Below, piece after piece: positions 34,493 through 43,405 of a stretch of DNA of 64,000 nt. The position numbers and the translations under genes were made by a program. Source of the DNA: JADLHS01 sp964539515 (lineage in GTDB: Bacteria; Verrucomicrobiota; Verrucomicrobiia; Limisphaerales; JADLHS01); contig CAZIJO010000006.1 in assembly GCA_964539515.1 (NCBI GenBank), forward strand, positions 1-64,000. Direction: 5' to 3'. The notes beneath the pieces were generated by a model that did no database searches, was not told where the DNA came from, and worked only from the letters and a program-made list of their open reading frames with translations. Positions within the stretch are counted from its first letter, which is position 1. Each line of letters opens with the position of its first letter.

Positions 34493-34502
34493 NNNNNNNN
34501 NN
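34493..34502. other. Assembly gap (10 N)
   Basis: A run of ten Ns inside lutA. The sequences on either side are near-duplicates of the same lutA segment (34441-34488 against about 34561-34612), so the scaffold joined two contig ends whose sequences overlap but are not identical. Confidence 0.98.
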
Positions 34503-34545
34503 TTGGACCGCAAAACTATAGCTGCCCGTGTTGCGGATCAGGATG

Positions 34546-34923
34546 TCAGCATCCGAGGTCGGTAACGCCGAGCTTGTTCACCAGGAAACTGGAGAATTCG
34601 TAGCACTTGGCCGCGACGGACTTGGCTGCTGCCTCATGCGGCGTCCCGGCGAAGAGTTGCGGGTAAAAGACACTCATCATCGCGCCGCACGAACCACTGG
34701 CAATCACGAGGGCCTCGGCGTCTTTGACCGCCTCGATCACCTTGCCGGCGACGGCGCGACTCTCCTCCCAGTAACCAGTGTTGAACGCCGGCTGGCCGCA
34801 GCACGCCGGGGCTTCCGGACAAACCACCTTGTGCCCGAGCTTTTCGAAGATGCGCACCATGCTGATGCCGACCTGGGGAAACATCAGGTCCACAAAGCAG
34901 GGGATGAAAAGCGTGATCGTCAT
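34546..34923 (-). CDS. lutA: LutA, N-terminal part (cut by assembly gap)
   Basis: 125 residues starting MTITLFIPCFVDLMFPQVG, with CPEAPACCGQPAFNTG and the first cysteine-rich domain (ASGSCGAMMSVFYPQLF). The homology runs to KCYEFSSFLVNKLGVTDLG and then breaks into a stop. The next 50 bases towards the gap do not encode LutA, so this contig end is probably chimeric, or this is a truncated second copy. Confidence 0.88.
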   Translation of the reverse strand: MTITLFIPCFVDLMFPQVGISMVRIFEKLGHKVVCPEAPACCGQPAFNTGYWEESRAVAGKVIEAVKDAEALVIASGSCGAMMSVFYPQLFAGTPHEAAAKSVAAKCYEFSSFLVNKLGVTDLGC

Positions 34924-35007
34924 CGCGCGGTAAGGTTGGAAAGAATTCAGGACGTTGGCGACAAAAAGAATTGTGGCTTGGCCGGCTGCCTTCCGGTGCG
35001 ACCGGAA

Positions 35008-35511
35008 TCAGAGCTGCCGGATTTCGTCCCACAACGCTTCGAGGTCGGGATCCGCGAGGGCCATGCGTTTGAGTTCGGATTTCTTGCCCGCCCGCAACGC
35101 CAGTTGAAACCAGGCCCGCGCCTCATCGAGTTGCTGTAATTGACACGCATAGCACGAAAGGTTGTAGGGAATGACAGGCTCTTTCGGGAACTTCTTCGCG
35201 GCGGGTTCGAGCGCCGTGCGCGCTAGGGCCAATCCACCGTGCGTCGCACGGCGCAGGGCATACGCGTGGTGCAGCCAGCTATCCGCCCGGTCCGGTGCGT
35301 GCGCGAGCATCTCACCCGCGACCTTCAGGGCCGCGTCCCATTCCCGTGCCTCAACGTGCATAGCCCAGCGCAAATCCAGCACGGCGGGGTGCTTCTGGTT
35401 CGGCGGTGAAATCGCATCCAACTCGGTCCATGCATCCGCCCGCGCCCCCAGGCCGAGCCAGCCTTGCGCGGCTTGGAAATGATGCACGTCAGGGGGCTCG
35501 AGTCTTCGCAT
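35008..35511 (-). CDS. TPR-repeat protein of unknown function
   Basis: 167 residues. At least three helix-turn-helix TPR units are visible (HHFQAAQGWLGLGARADAWTELDAI, WAMHVEAREWDAALKVAGEMLAHAPDRADSWLHHAYALRR, PVIPYNLSCYACQLQQLDEARAWFQLALRAG). There is no signal peptide, so it is presumably a cytoplasmic adaptor. It is upstream of lutA on the same strand with an 84-bp gap; no functional link is evident. Confidence 0.85.
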   Translation of the reverse strand: MRRLEPPDVHHFQAAQGWLGLGARADAWTELDAISPPNQKHPAVLDLRWAMHVEAREWDAALKVAGEMLAHAPDRADSWLHHAYALRRATHGGLALARTALEPAAKKFPKEPVIPYNLSCYACQLQQLDEARAWFQLALRAGKKSELKRMALADPDLEALWDEIRQL

Positions 35512-35718
35512 GACGCGAGAATAATTCTAGGCGGCCCCAATCGCAACGTCGGGAGTGATCCCGTTTTGGCGGGCCCGGGTGGCGACGAACCGGTTCGCGC
35601 GAACGCTTGCCCCACCTAATTTGCAAAACGCACCCCAATTGCAGTGTCCTTTCATTTGACGCTGGGGAGGCGGAATGCTAAAACGCGGGCCGCCGATGAC
35701 ATTCATTCACTTTCAGCA

Positions 35719-36444
35719 ATGAAAAAAAACACCCGCCCGAAATACCGTCGCATTTTGCTCAAGCTCAGTGGCGAAGCCTTGGGCGGCGAAGGGGGTGTCG
35801 GAATCAACCCCACCGCGGTGCACAGCATGGCGGAGCAGATCCGGGAAGTGCGCGATCTGGGGGTCCAGGTGGTGGTCGTCCTTGGCGGCGGCAACATCTT
35901 CCGTGGTCTGGCCGGCAGCGAGAAAGGCATCGAGCGCGCCACGGGCGATTACATGGGCATGCTGGCCACCATCATCAACTCGCTGGCGTTGCAGGACGCC
36001 CTGGAAAAGCTCGGGGTGGCCACGCGCGTGCAAACAGCCATCACGATGGCGCAAGTGGCCGAGACGTTTATCCGCCGCCGGGCGGTACGCCATCTGGAAA
36101 AGGGCCGCGTCGTTATTTTCGGCGGCGGCACCGGCAATCCCTATTTCTCGACCGATACGGCCGCGGCGTTGCGCGCGACCGAGATCGGGGCGGAAGTGAT
36201 TTTGAAGGCAACGAAAGTGGATGGCATCTACGACTGCGACCCAAAGAAGAATCCCAAGGCCAAACGCTTCACGCAAATCCCTTATCTCACCGCGTTGCAA
36301 AAGCAGCTCAAGGTGATGGATTCAACCGCGTTTTCGCTGTGCATGGACAACAAGATGCCGATCATCGTGTTCGACCTCTTCAAGCCGCACAATCTGCGAC
36401 GCGTGGTGCTGGGTGACACCGTGGGGACAGTGGTGACCGGATAA
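35719..36444 (+). CDS. pyrH: UMP kinase PyrH
   Basis: 241 residues from the ATG at 35719 (frame is open upstream, but the family starts here). RRILLKLSGEALGGEGGVGINP, VVVVLGGGNIFRGLAGSEKGIERATGDYMGMLATIINSLALQDALEKLG, GRVVIFGGGTGNPYFSTDTAAALRATEI and ATKVDGIYDCDPKKNP are canonical. It phosphorylates UMP to UDP with ATP in pyrimidine biosynthesis. mutM follows after 3 bp. Confidence 0.98.
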   Translation: MKKNTRPKYRRILLKLSGEALGGEGGVGINPTAVHSMAEQIREVRDLGVQVVVVLGGGNIFRGLAGSEKGIERATGDYMGMLATIINSLALQDALEKLGVATRVQTAITMAQVAETFIRRRAVRHLEKGRVVIFGGGTGNPYFSTDTAAALRATEIGAEVILKATKVDGIYDCDPKKNPKAKRFTQIPYLTALQKQLKVMDSTAFSLCMDNKMPIIVFDLFKPHNLRRVVLGDTVGTVVTG

Positions 36445-36447
36445 GCG

Positions 36448-37338
36448 ATGCCGGAACTGCCGGAAGTCGAAGTGCTCGTCCGCCATCTGCGCCCCTTGGT
36501 TTGCGGCCGAACGATTCGGGCCGTGGGAGTGCGGCGAGCCCGGGTACTATCTCCAACTTCCCCGGAGCAGCTCCAACGGACGCTGCGCGGCGCCCGGTTC
36601 ACCGGACTTTCCCGGCGCGGAAAATATCTCCTCTTTGAACTGCGCCTGCGGGGCCGGCGACCTCCTTTGACGCTGGTTGGGCATCTGGGCATGACGGGAC
36701 GGATGTACCTCCTCCCCCGCCGCACGCCGTTGCCGAAACACGCGGCGGTGGTTCTGGAGCTGGGTCGGGAGCGATTTGTTTACGAAGACTCGCGCTATTT
36801 TGGGCGGCTCACGCTCGATACCCGGCCCGTGGCGCGCATGGGACCGGAGCCTTTGAGTTCTGCCTTCACCTCGGGCGCGTTCGGCACGGCCATCGCCCGC
36901 TCGCGCCAAGCCATCAAAGTCAAATTGTTGGATCAATCCCTGGTTGCCGGGGTGGGTAACATTTATGCGAGCGAAGCGCTGTTCCGGGCCCGCATCGCTC
37001 CCCAGCTTCCGGCGCGCAAACTGAGTCCATCCCAGGTAAAATCCCTCCGGCTCGCCATTCGCACCGTCCTGGGCGAAGCGATTCGTTTCGGCAGCACCAT
37101 TCCCTTGCATCACGGCGAAAAACGCAATGGCGACGGGTTGTTTTATTTTGGGCGGGCCGCCGGCACGACGGATTATTACACTGAACGCCTCCGCGTTTAT
37201 GACCGCAAAGGATTACCCTGTCTGCGCTGCAAAACCACGATCCGGCGCATCGTTCAGGCCGCCCGGAGCACGTTTTATTGTCCAACCTGCCAGCCGTTAG
37301 GCCGGGCGGTGAACCAAAAACGGGCTAAAAGCGTTTGA
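36448..37338 (+). CDS. mutM: Formamidopyrimidine-DNA glycosylase MutM (Fpg)
   Basis: 296 residues beginning PELPEVEV after the initiator Met, so the catalytic N-terminal Pro and Glu are present. It has GRRGKYLLFEL-like (SRRGKYLLFELRLRG) and HLGMTGRM, the helix-two-turn-helix QSLVAGVGNIYASEALF and a C-terminal zinc finger (CLRCKTTIRRIVQAARSTFYCPTCQ). It removes 8-oxoguanine and cleaves the strand. It lies 3 bp after pyrH, probably in one operon. Confidence 0.97.
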   Translation: MPELPEVEVLVRHLRPLVCGRTIRAVGVRRARVLSPTSPEQLQRTLRGARFTGLSRRGKYLLFELRLRGRRPPLTLVGHLGMTGRMYLLPRRTPLPKHAAVVLELGRERFVYEDSRYFGRLTLDTRPVARMGPEPLSSAFTSGAFGTAIARSRQAIKVKLLDQSLVAGVGNIYASEALFRARIAPQLPARKLSPSQVKSLRLAIRTVLGEAIRFGSTIPLHHGEKRNGDGLFYFGRAAGTTDYYTERLRVYDRKGLPCLRCKTTIRRIVQAARSTFYCPTCQPLGRAVNQKRAKSV

Positions 37339-37402
37339 CGGTGGCGGCCACGATTTGTAAAGTGCGCATCCGTTTGCGGTCCGGCGCGGACGGCTTTCGA
37401 GT

Positions 37403-37477
37403 TCCAGAGTAGCTCAATGGTAGAGCACGCGGCTGTTAACCGTGGGGTTGAAGGTTCGAGCCCTTCCTCTGGAGCCA
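37403..37477 (+). tRNA. tRNA-Asn (GTT)
   Basis: A full cloverleaf: acceptor TCCAGAG pairs with CTCTGGA, the D arm contains AGCTCAATGGTAGAGC, the anticodon loop is CTGTTAA, and the T arm is GGTTCGAGCCC-like (AGGTTCGAGCCCTT). CCA is encoded at 37475-37477. Confidence 0.97.
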
Positions 37478-37481
37478 ATTC

Positions 37482-38873
37482 TTAGGCCACCTGCGCCAAT
37501 GACGACCGGGCATCCCAGACGATCTGCCCACCCACGATTGTCACGATAGCCTTGCCTTTCAGCGGCCAGCCGTAGAAGGGACTGTTGGCGGATTTGCTCG
37601 CCGCGTCGCCCCGCGCAAAGACCCATTCGCAATCCGGGTCAATCACGGTCACGTCCGCGTCCGCCCCGGGACTCAAGGTGCCTTTCCCCAGATTGAGCAA
37701 CCGTGCCGGGGCAACCGTAAACTTGGCGATGAGGTCGGCAAGGTTGAGCCGCTTCGCGTGGTAAAGCTGCATGAGCGCGAGCGCCAGTTCAGTCTCCAGG
37801 CCGGTAATACCAAAGGGCGCATAGTCGAACTCGACCTCCTTCTCGAAGTCACAATGCGGCGCGTGGTCACTGCACAGGATTTCGATCGTGCCATCGACCA
37901 GGCCGGCGAGAATCGCTTCGCGGTCCCGCGCCGAACGAAGCGGCGGATTCATTTTGAAATTCGTGTCGTAAGCGGGCCAGGACGGAAACGCACCCGCTGA
38001 ATCCTCGGCCCGGAACACTTGTTTCCCGTCGTCGGCCCAGAATCGCTCGCTGCCGGCAATGGCGGAATCCGTCAGCGTGAAGTGGTGCGGGCACGCTTCG
38101 CCATAGACCGGCACGCCGCGCTGCTTGGCGGCCCGGATCAAGTCAACGCTGCCGGCCGCACTTAAATGCTGGCAATGAACGCGGGCGCCGGTCAGCTCCG
38201 CCAGGAGGATGTTGCGCGCCACAATCATCTCTTCGCCGGCCGCCGGCCAGCCCTGCAAGCCTAGCGAGGTGCTCCACCGGCCTTCGTGCATCACCCCTTC
38301 GGTCACGAGGGAATAATCCTGGCAATGATCCATGACCGTCAGATCAAACATCTTTGCATATTCACAGGCACGGCGCATGAGTTCGTTATTCTGAACGCAA
38401 TGGCCGTCGTCGGTGATGGCGACGACGCCGGCGCGCTTGAGCGAACCGATGGGTGCAAGCTCTTCGCCCGCGATATTCTTGGTGATCGCTCCGGCGACGA
38501 ACAGATTTACGAGTCCATCCCGTTTCGCCCGGTCGTGAATGAGCGCCACCGTGCCCGCATTATCAATCGCCGGTGACGTGTTGGGCATACAGACCAGCGA
38601 AGTGAACCCGCCGCGCGCGGCGGCCTGCGTGCCGCTGGCGATGGTTTCCTTGGCGGTCTGGCCCGGCTCACGCAAGTGGACGTGCAAATCGATAAGGCCA
38701 GGACAGACAACGAGCCCGCTCACGTCGATCCGTTCGACTTCGGCCGGGGCTGGCAACCCGGCCTCGGCTCCAACCGCGGCGATCTTGCCATTGCGAATCA
38801 ATACGTCGGCCCGGGAGTCAAGGCGGTTGGCAGGGTCGATCACGCGCCCGCCGGTGAGGAGCAGCGAATTCAT
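37482..38873 (-). CDS. pyrC: Dihydroorotase PyrC (class I)
   Basis: 463 residues. The metal site DLHVHLREPGQTAKETIASGTQAAARGGFT and downstream His (ITDDGHCVQ, CQHLSA) and Asp (ILCSDHAPHCDFEKE) are intact. It closes carbamoyl-aspartate to dihydroorotate in de novo pyrimidine synthesis, the same pathway as the nearby pyrH. Class I, longer than the E. coli class II enzyme. It lies between two tRNA genes, ending 5 bp from the CCA of tRNA-Asn on the opposite strand. Confidence 0.97.
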   Translation of the reverse strand: MNSLLLTGGRVIDPANRLDSRADVLIRNGKIAAVGAEAGLPAPAEVERIDVSGLVVCPGLIDLHVHLREPGQTAKETIASGTQAAARGGFTSLVCMPNTSPAIDNAGTVALIHDRAKRDGLVNLFVAGAITKNIAGEELAPIGSLKRAGVVAITDDGHCVQNNELMRRACEYAKMFDLTVMDHCQDYSLVTEGVMHEGRWSTSLGLQGWPAAGEEMIVARNILLAELTGARVHCQHLSAAGSVDLIRAAKQRGVPVYGEACPHHFTLTDSAIAGSERFWADDGKQVFRAEDSAGAFPSWPAYDTNFKMNPPLRSARDREAILAGLVDGTIEILCSDHAPHCDFEKEVEFDYAPFGITGLETELALALMQLYHAKRLNLADLIAKFTVAPARLLNLGKGTLSPGADADVTVIDPDCEWVFARGDAASKSANSPFYGWPLKGKAIVTIVGGQIVWDARSSLAQVA

Positions 38874-38940
38874 CGGGCGCGAGCGTAGCGGTGGTGAATT
38901 GACAAGGCAAGTTTGCGCGGTAAGATTCGCGGCGTCTGGT

Positions 38941-39014
38941 GCGGGTGTAGTTCAATGGTAGAACGGCAGCCTTCCAAGCTGCATACGAGGGTTCGATTCC
39001 CTCCACCCGCTCCA
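38941..39014 (+). tRNA. tRNA-Gly (TCC)
   Basis: GCGGGTG acceptor pairs with CACCCGC, the D arm is TAGTTCAATGGTAGAA, the anticodon stem GCAGC/GCTGC encloses CTTCCAA (anticodon TCC), and the T loop is GGTTCGATTCC. CCA is encoded at 39012-39014. Confidence 0.97.
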
Positions 39015-39037
39015 TTACCAATCCCGCGGCACCGGTT

Positions 39038-41152
39038 TCAGGGCGACAGCTCCAATCGAATTCGATAAAACCGGGAGTTGCCGGGCAGGACGACTGCGTC
39101 GATCTCGGTGTTGATCGGTGGCGTAGCGATTATGTTAGTTCGTACATTACTATCGAAGCCGGACAATAGATTGGTGGCTCGTTCGAGCCGGTAGACTTTA
39201 CCGGGCACACTCGACCACTGGATCGCGAAACCGTTGGTCGCATTGACCATGGGCGTGATCAGGCGCAGGAAAGAGGCAGCGTTGGTTGGATTGGTGCCGG
39301 ACAGCCACTCGGCGAGGTTATCCACGCCATCGTGATCCGCGTCGCCATTTGGCTCCGTGGCGGTCAGCTGGCCGAAACACTCCAACTCCCACCAATCCGG
39401 CAGGCCGTTGAGGTCGGTGTCCACGGTGCGCAGGAGATTCAGCCGGCCGCCGGTACGCACTACGCCATCCAACCCGGGCAAACGGTCCACGTTCGTCAGA
39501 ATCCGTTGAACTCGTTCAGTCGCGGTTTCGTTCGGAAAGTTCATCGCCGCGAAGGCCACCGCCCCGGCAACATGGGGGGCAGCCATCGAAGTCCCGTTTA
39601 GCAACTGGTAAATCCGGGTGGGATCCAATTGATTGACGACCGTGCCGATCCCCGGCAGCTGCGCCTTGAGTGCCAGCCCGTCGGCCTGCGAAATGGCAAG
39701 GGCCGGAATCCAATTACTGGCGACTTGAAGCGTGCCAAGAAAATTTCCGGCCACGTTGTTGTAGATGATGGCCGCCTGGGCACCGGCGGCGATGGCGTTG
39801 CTAACCTTGTCAGAAAAAAACAACGTCCCGCGGCTGATCAACGCAATATTGCCGCGCACGGCCAACGGGAAGTCCGAGGGATAACCCAAGCCGCAGTCGT
39901 AGATCATCGCGGTGATGCCAGTCGTGGTTCCCGAATAACCTAAAGGAGTGGCGCTGTATGTCGTGGCCCCTTGCAGCGCATAGCTGATCGTACCGGGCAT
40001 GTTGGTAGGCGCGGCGGAAAGGATGTTCACGCCGGGGGCGCCAAGATCCACTGTGGTCGCACCATAATTCGAAAAACTGGCCAGGGCATCGTTCTGATCG
40101 GTGGCAGCCACCACGATCATGTTCGGGAGGTGATAAGACGAGGGATAATCCGGGGTCAGATCAATATTGGCGCCGTTGTTATTGGCAGCAGAGCAGTAAA
40201 CGATCCCGGCGCTGCCGGCCGCCTGGATAGCGGCGCTTTCTACGCTGCTGAATCCACCACCCCCGAATGAGGCGTTGATTGCGACCACATTAACGCCGCG
40301 AGACTTCATCATCGTGGCGTATTGGACCGCCTCGATGATCGCCGCGGAACTGAGATTCGTGCCGTTGTTCGACACCTTCAACGCCATGATCTTCGCCAGA
40401 TAATCGACGCCAATCACTCCCAACTGGTTGTTGCCGGCAGCGCCAATCGTTCCGGCAACGTGCGTCCCGTGATCGCCGGAGTCCAACGGATTGGCGATTC
40501 CATCAATAAAGTCAAAACCATAGAGGTCGTCTACAAACCCGTTGCCATCTTCATCCACGCCATTGCCCGGTATCTCACCGGGATTGGTCCACAAGTTCGG
40601 AGCAAGATCCGGATGACGGTAATCCACCCCGGTATCGATGACGGCCACGACCACCTCGTTGGTGGACGGTCGTGCCATAAACCACGCTCCCGGAAACTTG
40701 ATGTCATCACCCGGAGATCCGGCAATCCCGTTGATTGTCTGGCCGGCGTTGCGCAAGCTCCACATCTCGGAAAACAGCGGGTCATTGGGAGTCGCAGCGC
40801 AAATCGACCGCAAGTAATTCGGCTCCACCACCTCCACGGATGGATCCTCGGATATCTCCGCTATCAATGCGACCGTCGTCCGCTTCTTTGCACGCACCAA
40901 CCCGGACTGCCGGCCCCACTCTTGGGAGATGAAGGCAAAGTGCTTCGTGAATTCGAGGGAATGGGCTTGCAACGTCCTTTGGGCCGTTTCCAAGCTCGCC
41001 AATGGCTTGAAAACCACTATGACCTCGCCTTCGACATACTGCGTCCCCAGGTGGGCCGATGGGGCAGCACCCACTGCGCCCCCAAACAGGCTCAAAATCG
41101 AAGCCACACACGCGATGCAATTGGAAAACAATCGGTGATGGTCCCGGTTCAT
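39038..41152 (-). CDS. Secreted S8 subtilisin-like serine protease
   Basis: 704 residues with a signal peptide (about 1-30) and an inhibitor-I9-like propeptide (VEGEVIVVFKP to VEVVEPNYL). The catalytic triad is Asp in VAVIDTGVDYRHPDL (about 171), His in DSGDHGTHVAGTIGA (about 227) and Ser in NGTSMAAPHVAGAVAF (about 520). A protease-associated insert (about 400-500: TGITAMIYDCGLG, AIIYNNVAGNFLG) precedes the Ser region. Near the end, NGDADHDGVDNLAEWLSGTNPTN is a calcium-binding type 3 repeat often seen in exported PVC proteins. No cell-surface sorting tail is visible. Confidence 0.95.
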   Translation of the reverse strand: MNRDHHRLFSNCIACVASILSLFGGAVGAAPSAHLGTQYVEGEVIVVFKPLASLETAQRTLQAHSLEFTKHFAFISQEWGRQSGLVRAKKRTTVALIAEISEDPSVEVVEPNYLRSICAATPNDPLFSEMWSLRNAGQTINGIAGSPGDDIKFPGAWFMARPSTNEVVVAVIDTGVDYRHPDLAPNLWTNPGEIPGNGVDEDGNGFVDDLYGFDFIDGIANPLDSGDHGTHVAGTIGAAGNNQLGVIGVDYLAKIMALKVSNNGTNLSSAAIIEAVQYATMMKSRGVNVVAINASFGGGGFSSVESAAIQAAGSAGIVYCSAANNNGANIDLTPDYPSSYHLPNMIVVAATDQNDALASFSNYGATTVDLGAPGVNILSAAPTNMPGTISYALQGATTYSATPLGYSGTTTGITAMIYDCGLGYPSDFPLAVRGNIALISRGTLFFSDKVSNAIAAGAQAAIIYNNVAGNFLGTLQVASNWIPALAISQADGLALKAQLPGIGTVVNQLDPTRIYQLLNGTSMAAPHVAGAVAFAAMNFPNETATERVQRILTNVDRLPGLDGVVRTGGRLNLLRTVDTDLNGLPDWWELECFGQLTATEPNGDADHDGVDNLAEWLSGTNPTNAASFLRLITPMVNATNGFAIQWSSVPGKVYRLERATNLLSGFDSNVRTNIIATPPINTEIDAVVLPGNSRFYRIRLELSP

Positions 41153-41505
41153 GTTCGGGCAATGTTAAGTCAAAAACCCACCACCATCAATCCGACATTC
41201 TCAACTCGCAGACCCCTTCCGTAGTAATCCTCAGTCCGCACTCTGCAATCACGCAGCTTTCCATATTTCTTGGATGGTGGAGTGTTCTCAATAGGCAACA
41301 CCCCACCTTCTGCAAGCCGCCGGAAGCGATGGAGGCAGCCCCTCGTATTGGTCTGCAACCAGGGCCATTTAAGTTGTCGCCGGGGTACGCGTTTCCGAGG
41401 GCGCCCCCGGGAATCCAATCCGGGTCGATGCTGGTTGCCGATGCCCTGCGGTCGGACGAGTCTTGTTCGAGAAATAGCCCGCCGCGACGATCGTAAACTA
41501 ACGCT

Positions 41506-41643
41506 ATGAAAAACTTGAAATATCGGTATTGGTTCTGGCACCGCAAGATGTTCATCCTCCTGCGCCTCTGCCCACACTGCTGGCAGTCGGTCAACTATAC
41601 CCCAGCCGGGCGAGCGCTCTGCCCGAAGAAATGCCACCAATAA
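41506..41643 (+). CDS. Possible 45-residue zinc-ribbon-like peptide
   Basis: An ATG-to-TAA frame encodes a basic, aromatic N-terminus (MKNLKYRYWFWHRKMFILL) followed by LCPHCWQSVNYTPAGRALCPKKC, a C-x2-C...C-x3-C pattern that could bind zinc. There is no clear ribosome site. It is too short for confident calling; the cysteine spacing is the main reason to keep it. Confidence 0.42.
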   Translation: MKNLKYRYWFWHRKMFILLRLCPHCWQSVNYTPAGRALCPKKCHQ

Positions 41644-41826
41644 ATCAGCAGCTCTTGGCCTAAACGGATAACGAGGAAAACGAAGTCGGCGATTGGAAGC
41701 TCGTGGCGAGATTCAGCCGGCCGGGGAAGAAAGAATGGCGTATCGTGCCTCAAAGAAACACGACGCACCGCAAAGCAGAGGAAAGCCTGACATACGTCAG
41801 AGGAAAGTCCCCCGCGAAAACACCCA

Positions 41827-42021
41827 TCAGGATTCCAACCAGGCGATCACGGGCTGTGGCGGCCAGTCCGTGAAGCGATCCGCCGGATCGTCGGATGACA
41901 CTGGGCCATCCGAATTCTTCGTGAAACTGTCCCGGTTCTCTTCCGCCACGGCGTAGTGATAGGAAAAAGTTCCGTCGCTGTAAGCGTGGCGGATCAGGCG
42001 ATGCAGCGAAACAGCATTCAC
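41827..42021 (-). CDS. Possible 64-residue hypothetical protein
   Basis: The frame encodes MNAVSLHRLIRHAYSDGTFS and ends DWPPQPVIAWLES. Composition is protein-like (mixed acidic and aromatic residues rather than the Arg-rich shadow pattern), but there is no ribosome site or known family. Confidence 0.35.
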   Translation of the reverse strand: MNAVSLHRLIRHAYSDGTFSYHYAVAEENRDSFTKNSDGPVSSDDPADRFTDWPPQPVIAWLES

Positions 42022-42341
42022 ACAGCCAGCCTAAAGTTCCGGCATCAAATGGCTGATCAACTGTTGTCGATCACCAACCTTGGATTGGCTTCCTCGCCTC
42101 TGGTCTGAGTAGGCAAGCCGGCCCGAAGGCGGTAATATGGGTGTGGCGTTCGAGAGGGCAAACCACATCCTGAAATCTCACCGCACAACAGGCGTGTTGT
42201 TTTAATGCCGGGCTTCGAATTCAAACACAACCCACTCTTCCGTTGTCCTGTTGGCGGCGACTGGATAAATCCAGGCTGCCCCTGCCCTCTCCATTTCCAC
42301 ATGCCGGCGAACCCCGCCACCGGCGTTGCGGCCGTCCAACT

Positions 42342-43355
42342 TCACGCCGCTACGGCCAATTCCGGAGTCTCATCGGCAGCAGGACGATCTCGTTCCTCCA
42401 TTTGCGACCGCAATTTCCGGAGCGCCTGCTCCTGAATCTGCCGGATCCGTTCGCGTGTGAGGCCAAAACGTCCGCCGATTTCTTCCAAGGCGCGTTGAGC
42501 GCCGTCCTTCAATCCGAACCGGAGCTCTAGAATCGCGCGTTCCCGTTCAGTGAGGGTGGCCATCGCTTCCTGCACGAGCTGGGTGTCGGTTTCGAGGATC
42601 AGACGATCAAAGGGCGCGGTCGGGTTAGGATCCGCTACCACATCCGCAATCCGGGTTGATTTGCCTTCGCCTATCGGCGCGTCGAGCGAAACCGGCGTGA
42701 GGGCAGCCCGGCGGTAGAGCTTTACATTGCGGGGGCTGATTCTCAGGTCATGCGCCAGTTCTTCATCCGTCGGATCGCGATCGAAGACTTCGTGCAACCG
42801 CACCTCCGCCCGCCGGAGGCGCGCAACCTTATCCACCACATGCACCGGCAGCCGGATGGTCTTCGACTGGTTGGCCAGCGCCAGCCGGATGTATTGCTTG
42901 ATCCACCAGGCGGCGTAAGTGGATACTTTGGCCCCTTTGCGGAGGTCATAGCGCTCCACGCCTTTCATCAGCCCGATGTTGCCTTCATTGATGAGATCCA
43001 GCAACGGCAGTCCCAACCCCTCATAATCGCGGGCGATTTTCACCACCAACCGCAGGTTGGCCTTGATCATGTGTTCGCGCGCCGGTTGATCCCCGCGCTG
43101 GATTCGCCGGGCCAGCGCGACTTCCTCTTTCGGCGTGAGTAATTTCACCTGGCCAATTTCGTTGAGATAGATTTGCAACGAGTCACCGCGGGCCGACTCC
43201 GATCGGGTCGGTGGTGCCAGCTGCACTTCCCCACCGGCCGGTAAACAACTGCTTCGTTCTCTTCGTTTCGGCAGTCGGGCCGGCGTGAGTCGGACGCGCG
43301 GCGGCCCGAGCCGCGTCGTCCGCCTGGCGTAGGATTGTTGGAACTCAGTTTTCAT
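42342..43355 (-). CDS. RpoD-like (group 2) sigma-70 factor, second copy
   Basis: 337 residues. Regions 1.2 (DSLQIYLNEIGQVKLLTPKEE), 2 (NLRLVVKIARDYEGLGLPLLDLINEGNIGLMKGVERYD, WWIKQYIRLALA), 3 (TDEELAHDLRISPRNVKLYRRAAL) and 4 (LEEIGGRFGLTRERIRQIQEQALRKL) are all present, and region 1.1 is absent. It is clearly paralogous to the sigma factor of the light island. About 50 basic N-terminal residues precede region 1.2. No adjacent target genes are obvious; it may serve stress or stationary phase. Confidence 0.94.
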   Translation of the reverse strand: MKTEFQQSYARRTTRLGPPRVRLTPARLPKRRERSSCLPAGGEVQLAPPTRSESARGDSLQIYLNEIGQVKLLTPKEEVALARRIQRGDQPAREHMIKANLRLVVKIARDYEGLGLPLLDLINEGNIGLMKGVERYDLRKGAKVSTYAAWWIKQYIRLALANQSKTIRLPVHVVDKVARLRRAEVRLHEVFDRDPTDEELAHDLRISPRNVKLYRRAALTPVSLDAPIGEGKSTRIADVVADPNPTAPFDRLILETDTQLVQEAMATLTERERAILELRFGLKDGAQRALEEIGGRFGLTRERIRQIQEQALRKLRSQMEERDRPAADETPELAVAA

Positions 43356-43405
43356 GCGTCATTGTCTCTGGCTTTGATTAACCGGGGGGGCCGTTCGCCT
43401 GATTT

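Larger units (their letters stand above)
41153..42341. other. Gene-poor 1.2 kb stretch
   Basis: Between the protease and the second sigma factor no frame has a recognisable protein. It holds two possible small ORFs described separately (41506-41643 plus, 41827-42021 minus) and otherwise mixed sequence. I see no tRNA, array or clear hairpin; decayed repeats or gene remnants are likely. Confidence 0.6.

Noticed and set aside
34492..34560. lutA as a true pseudogene
   Set aside because: The break coincides with an assembly gap flanked by near-duplicate sequence, so the damage is better explained by scaffolding.
41170..41640. 156-codon minus-strand frame in the gene-poor stretch
   Set aside because: Arg/Pro-rich composition, no ribosome site, no recognisable motif, and it overlaps the more protein-like small frame on the other strand.
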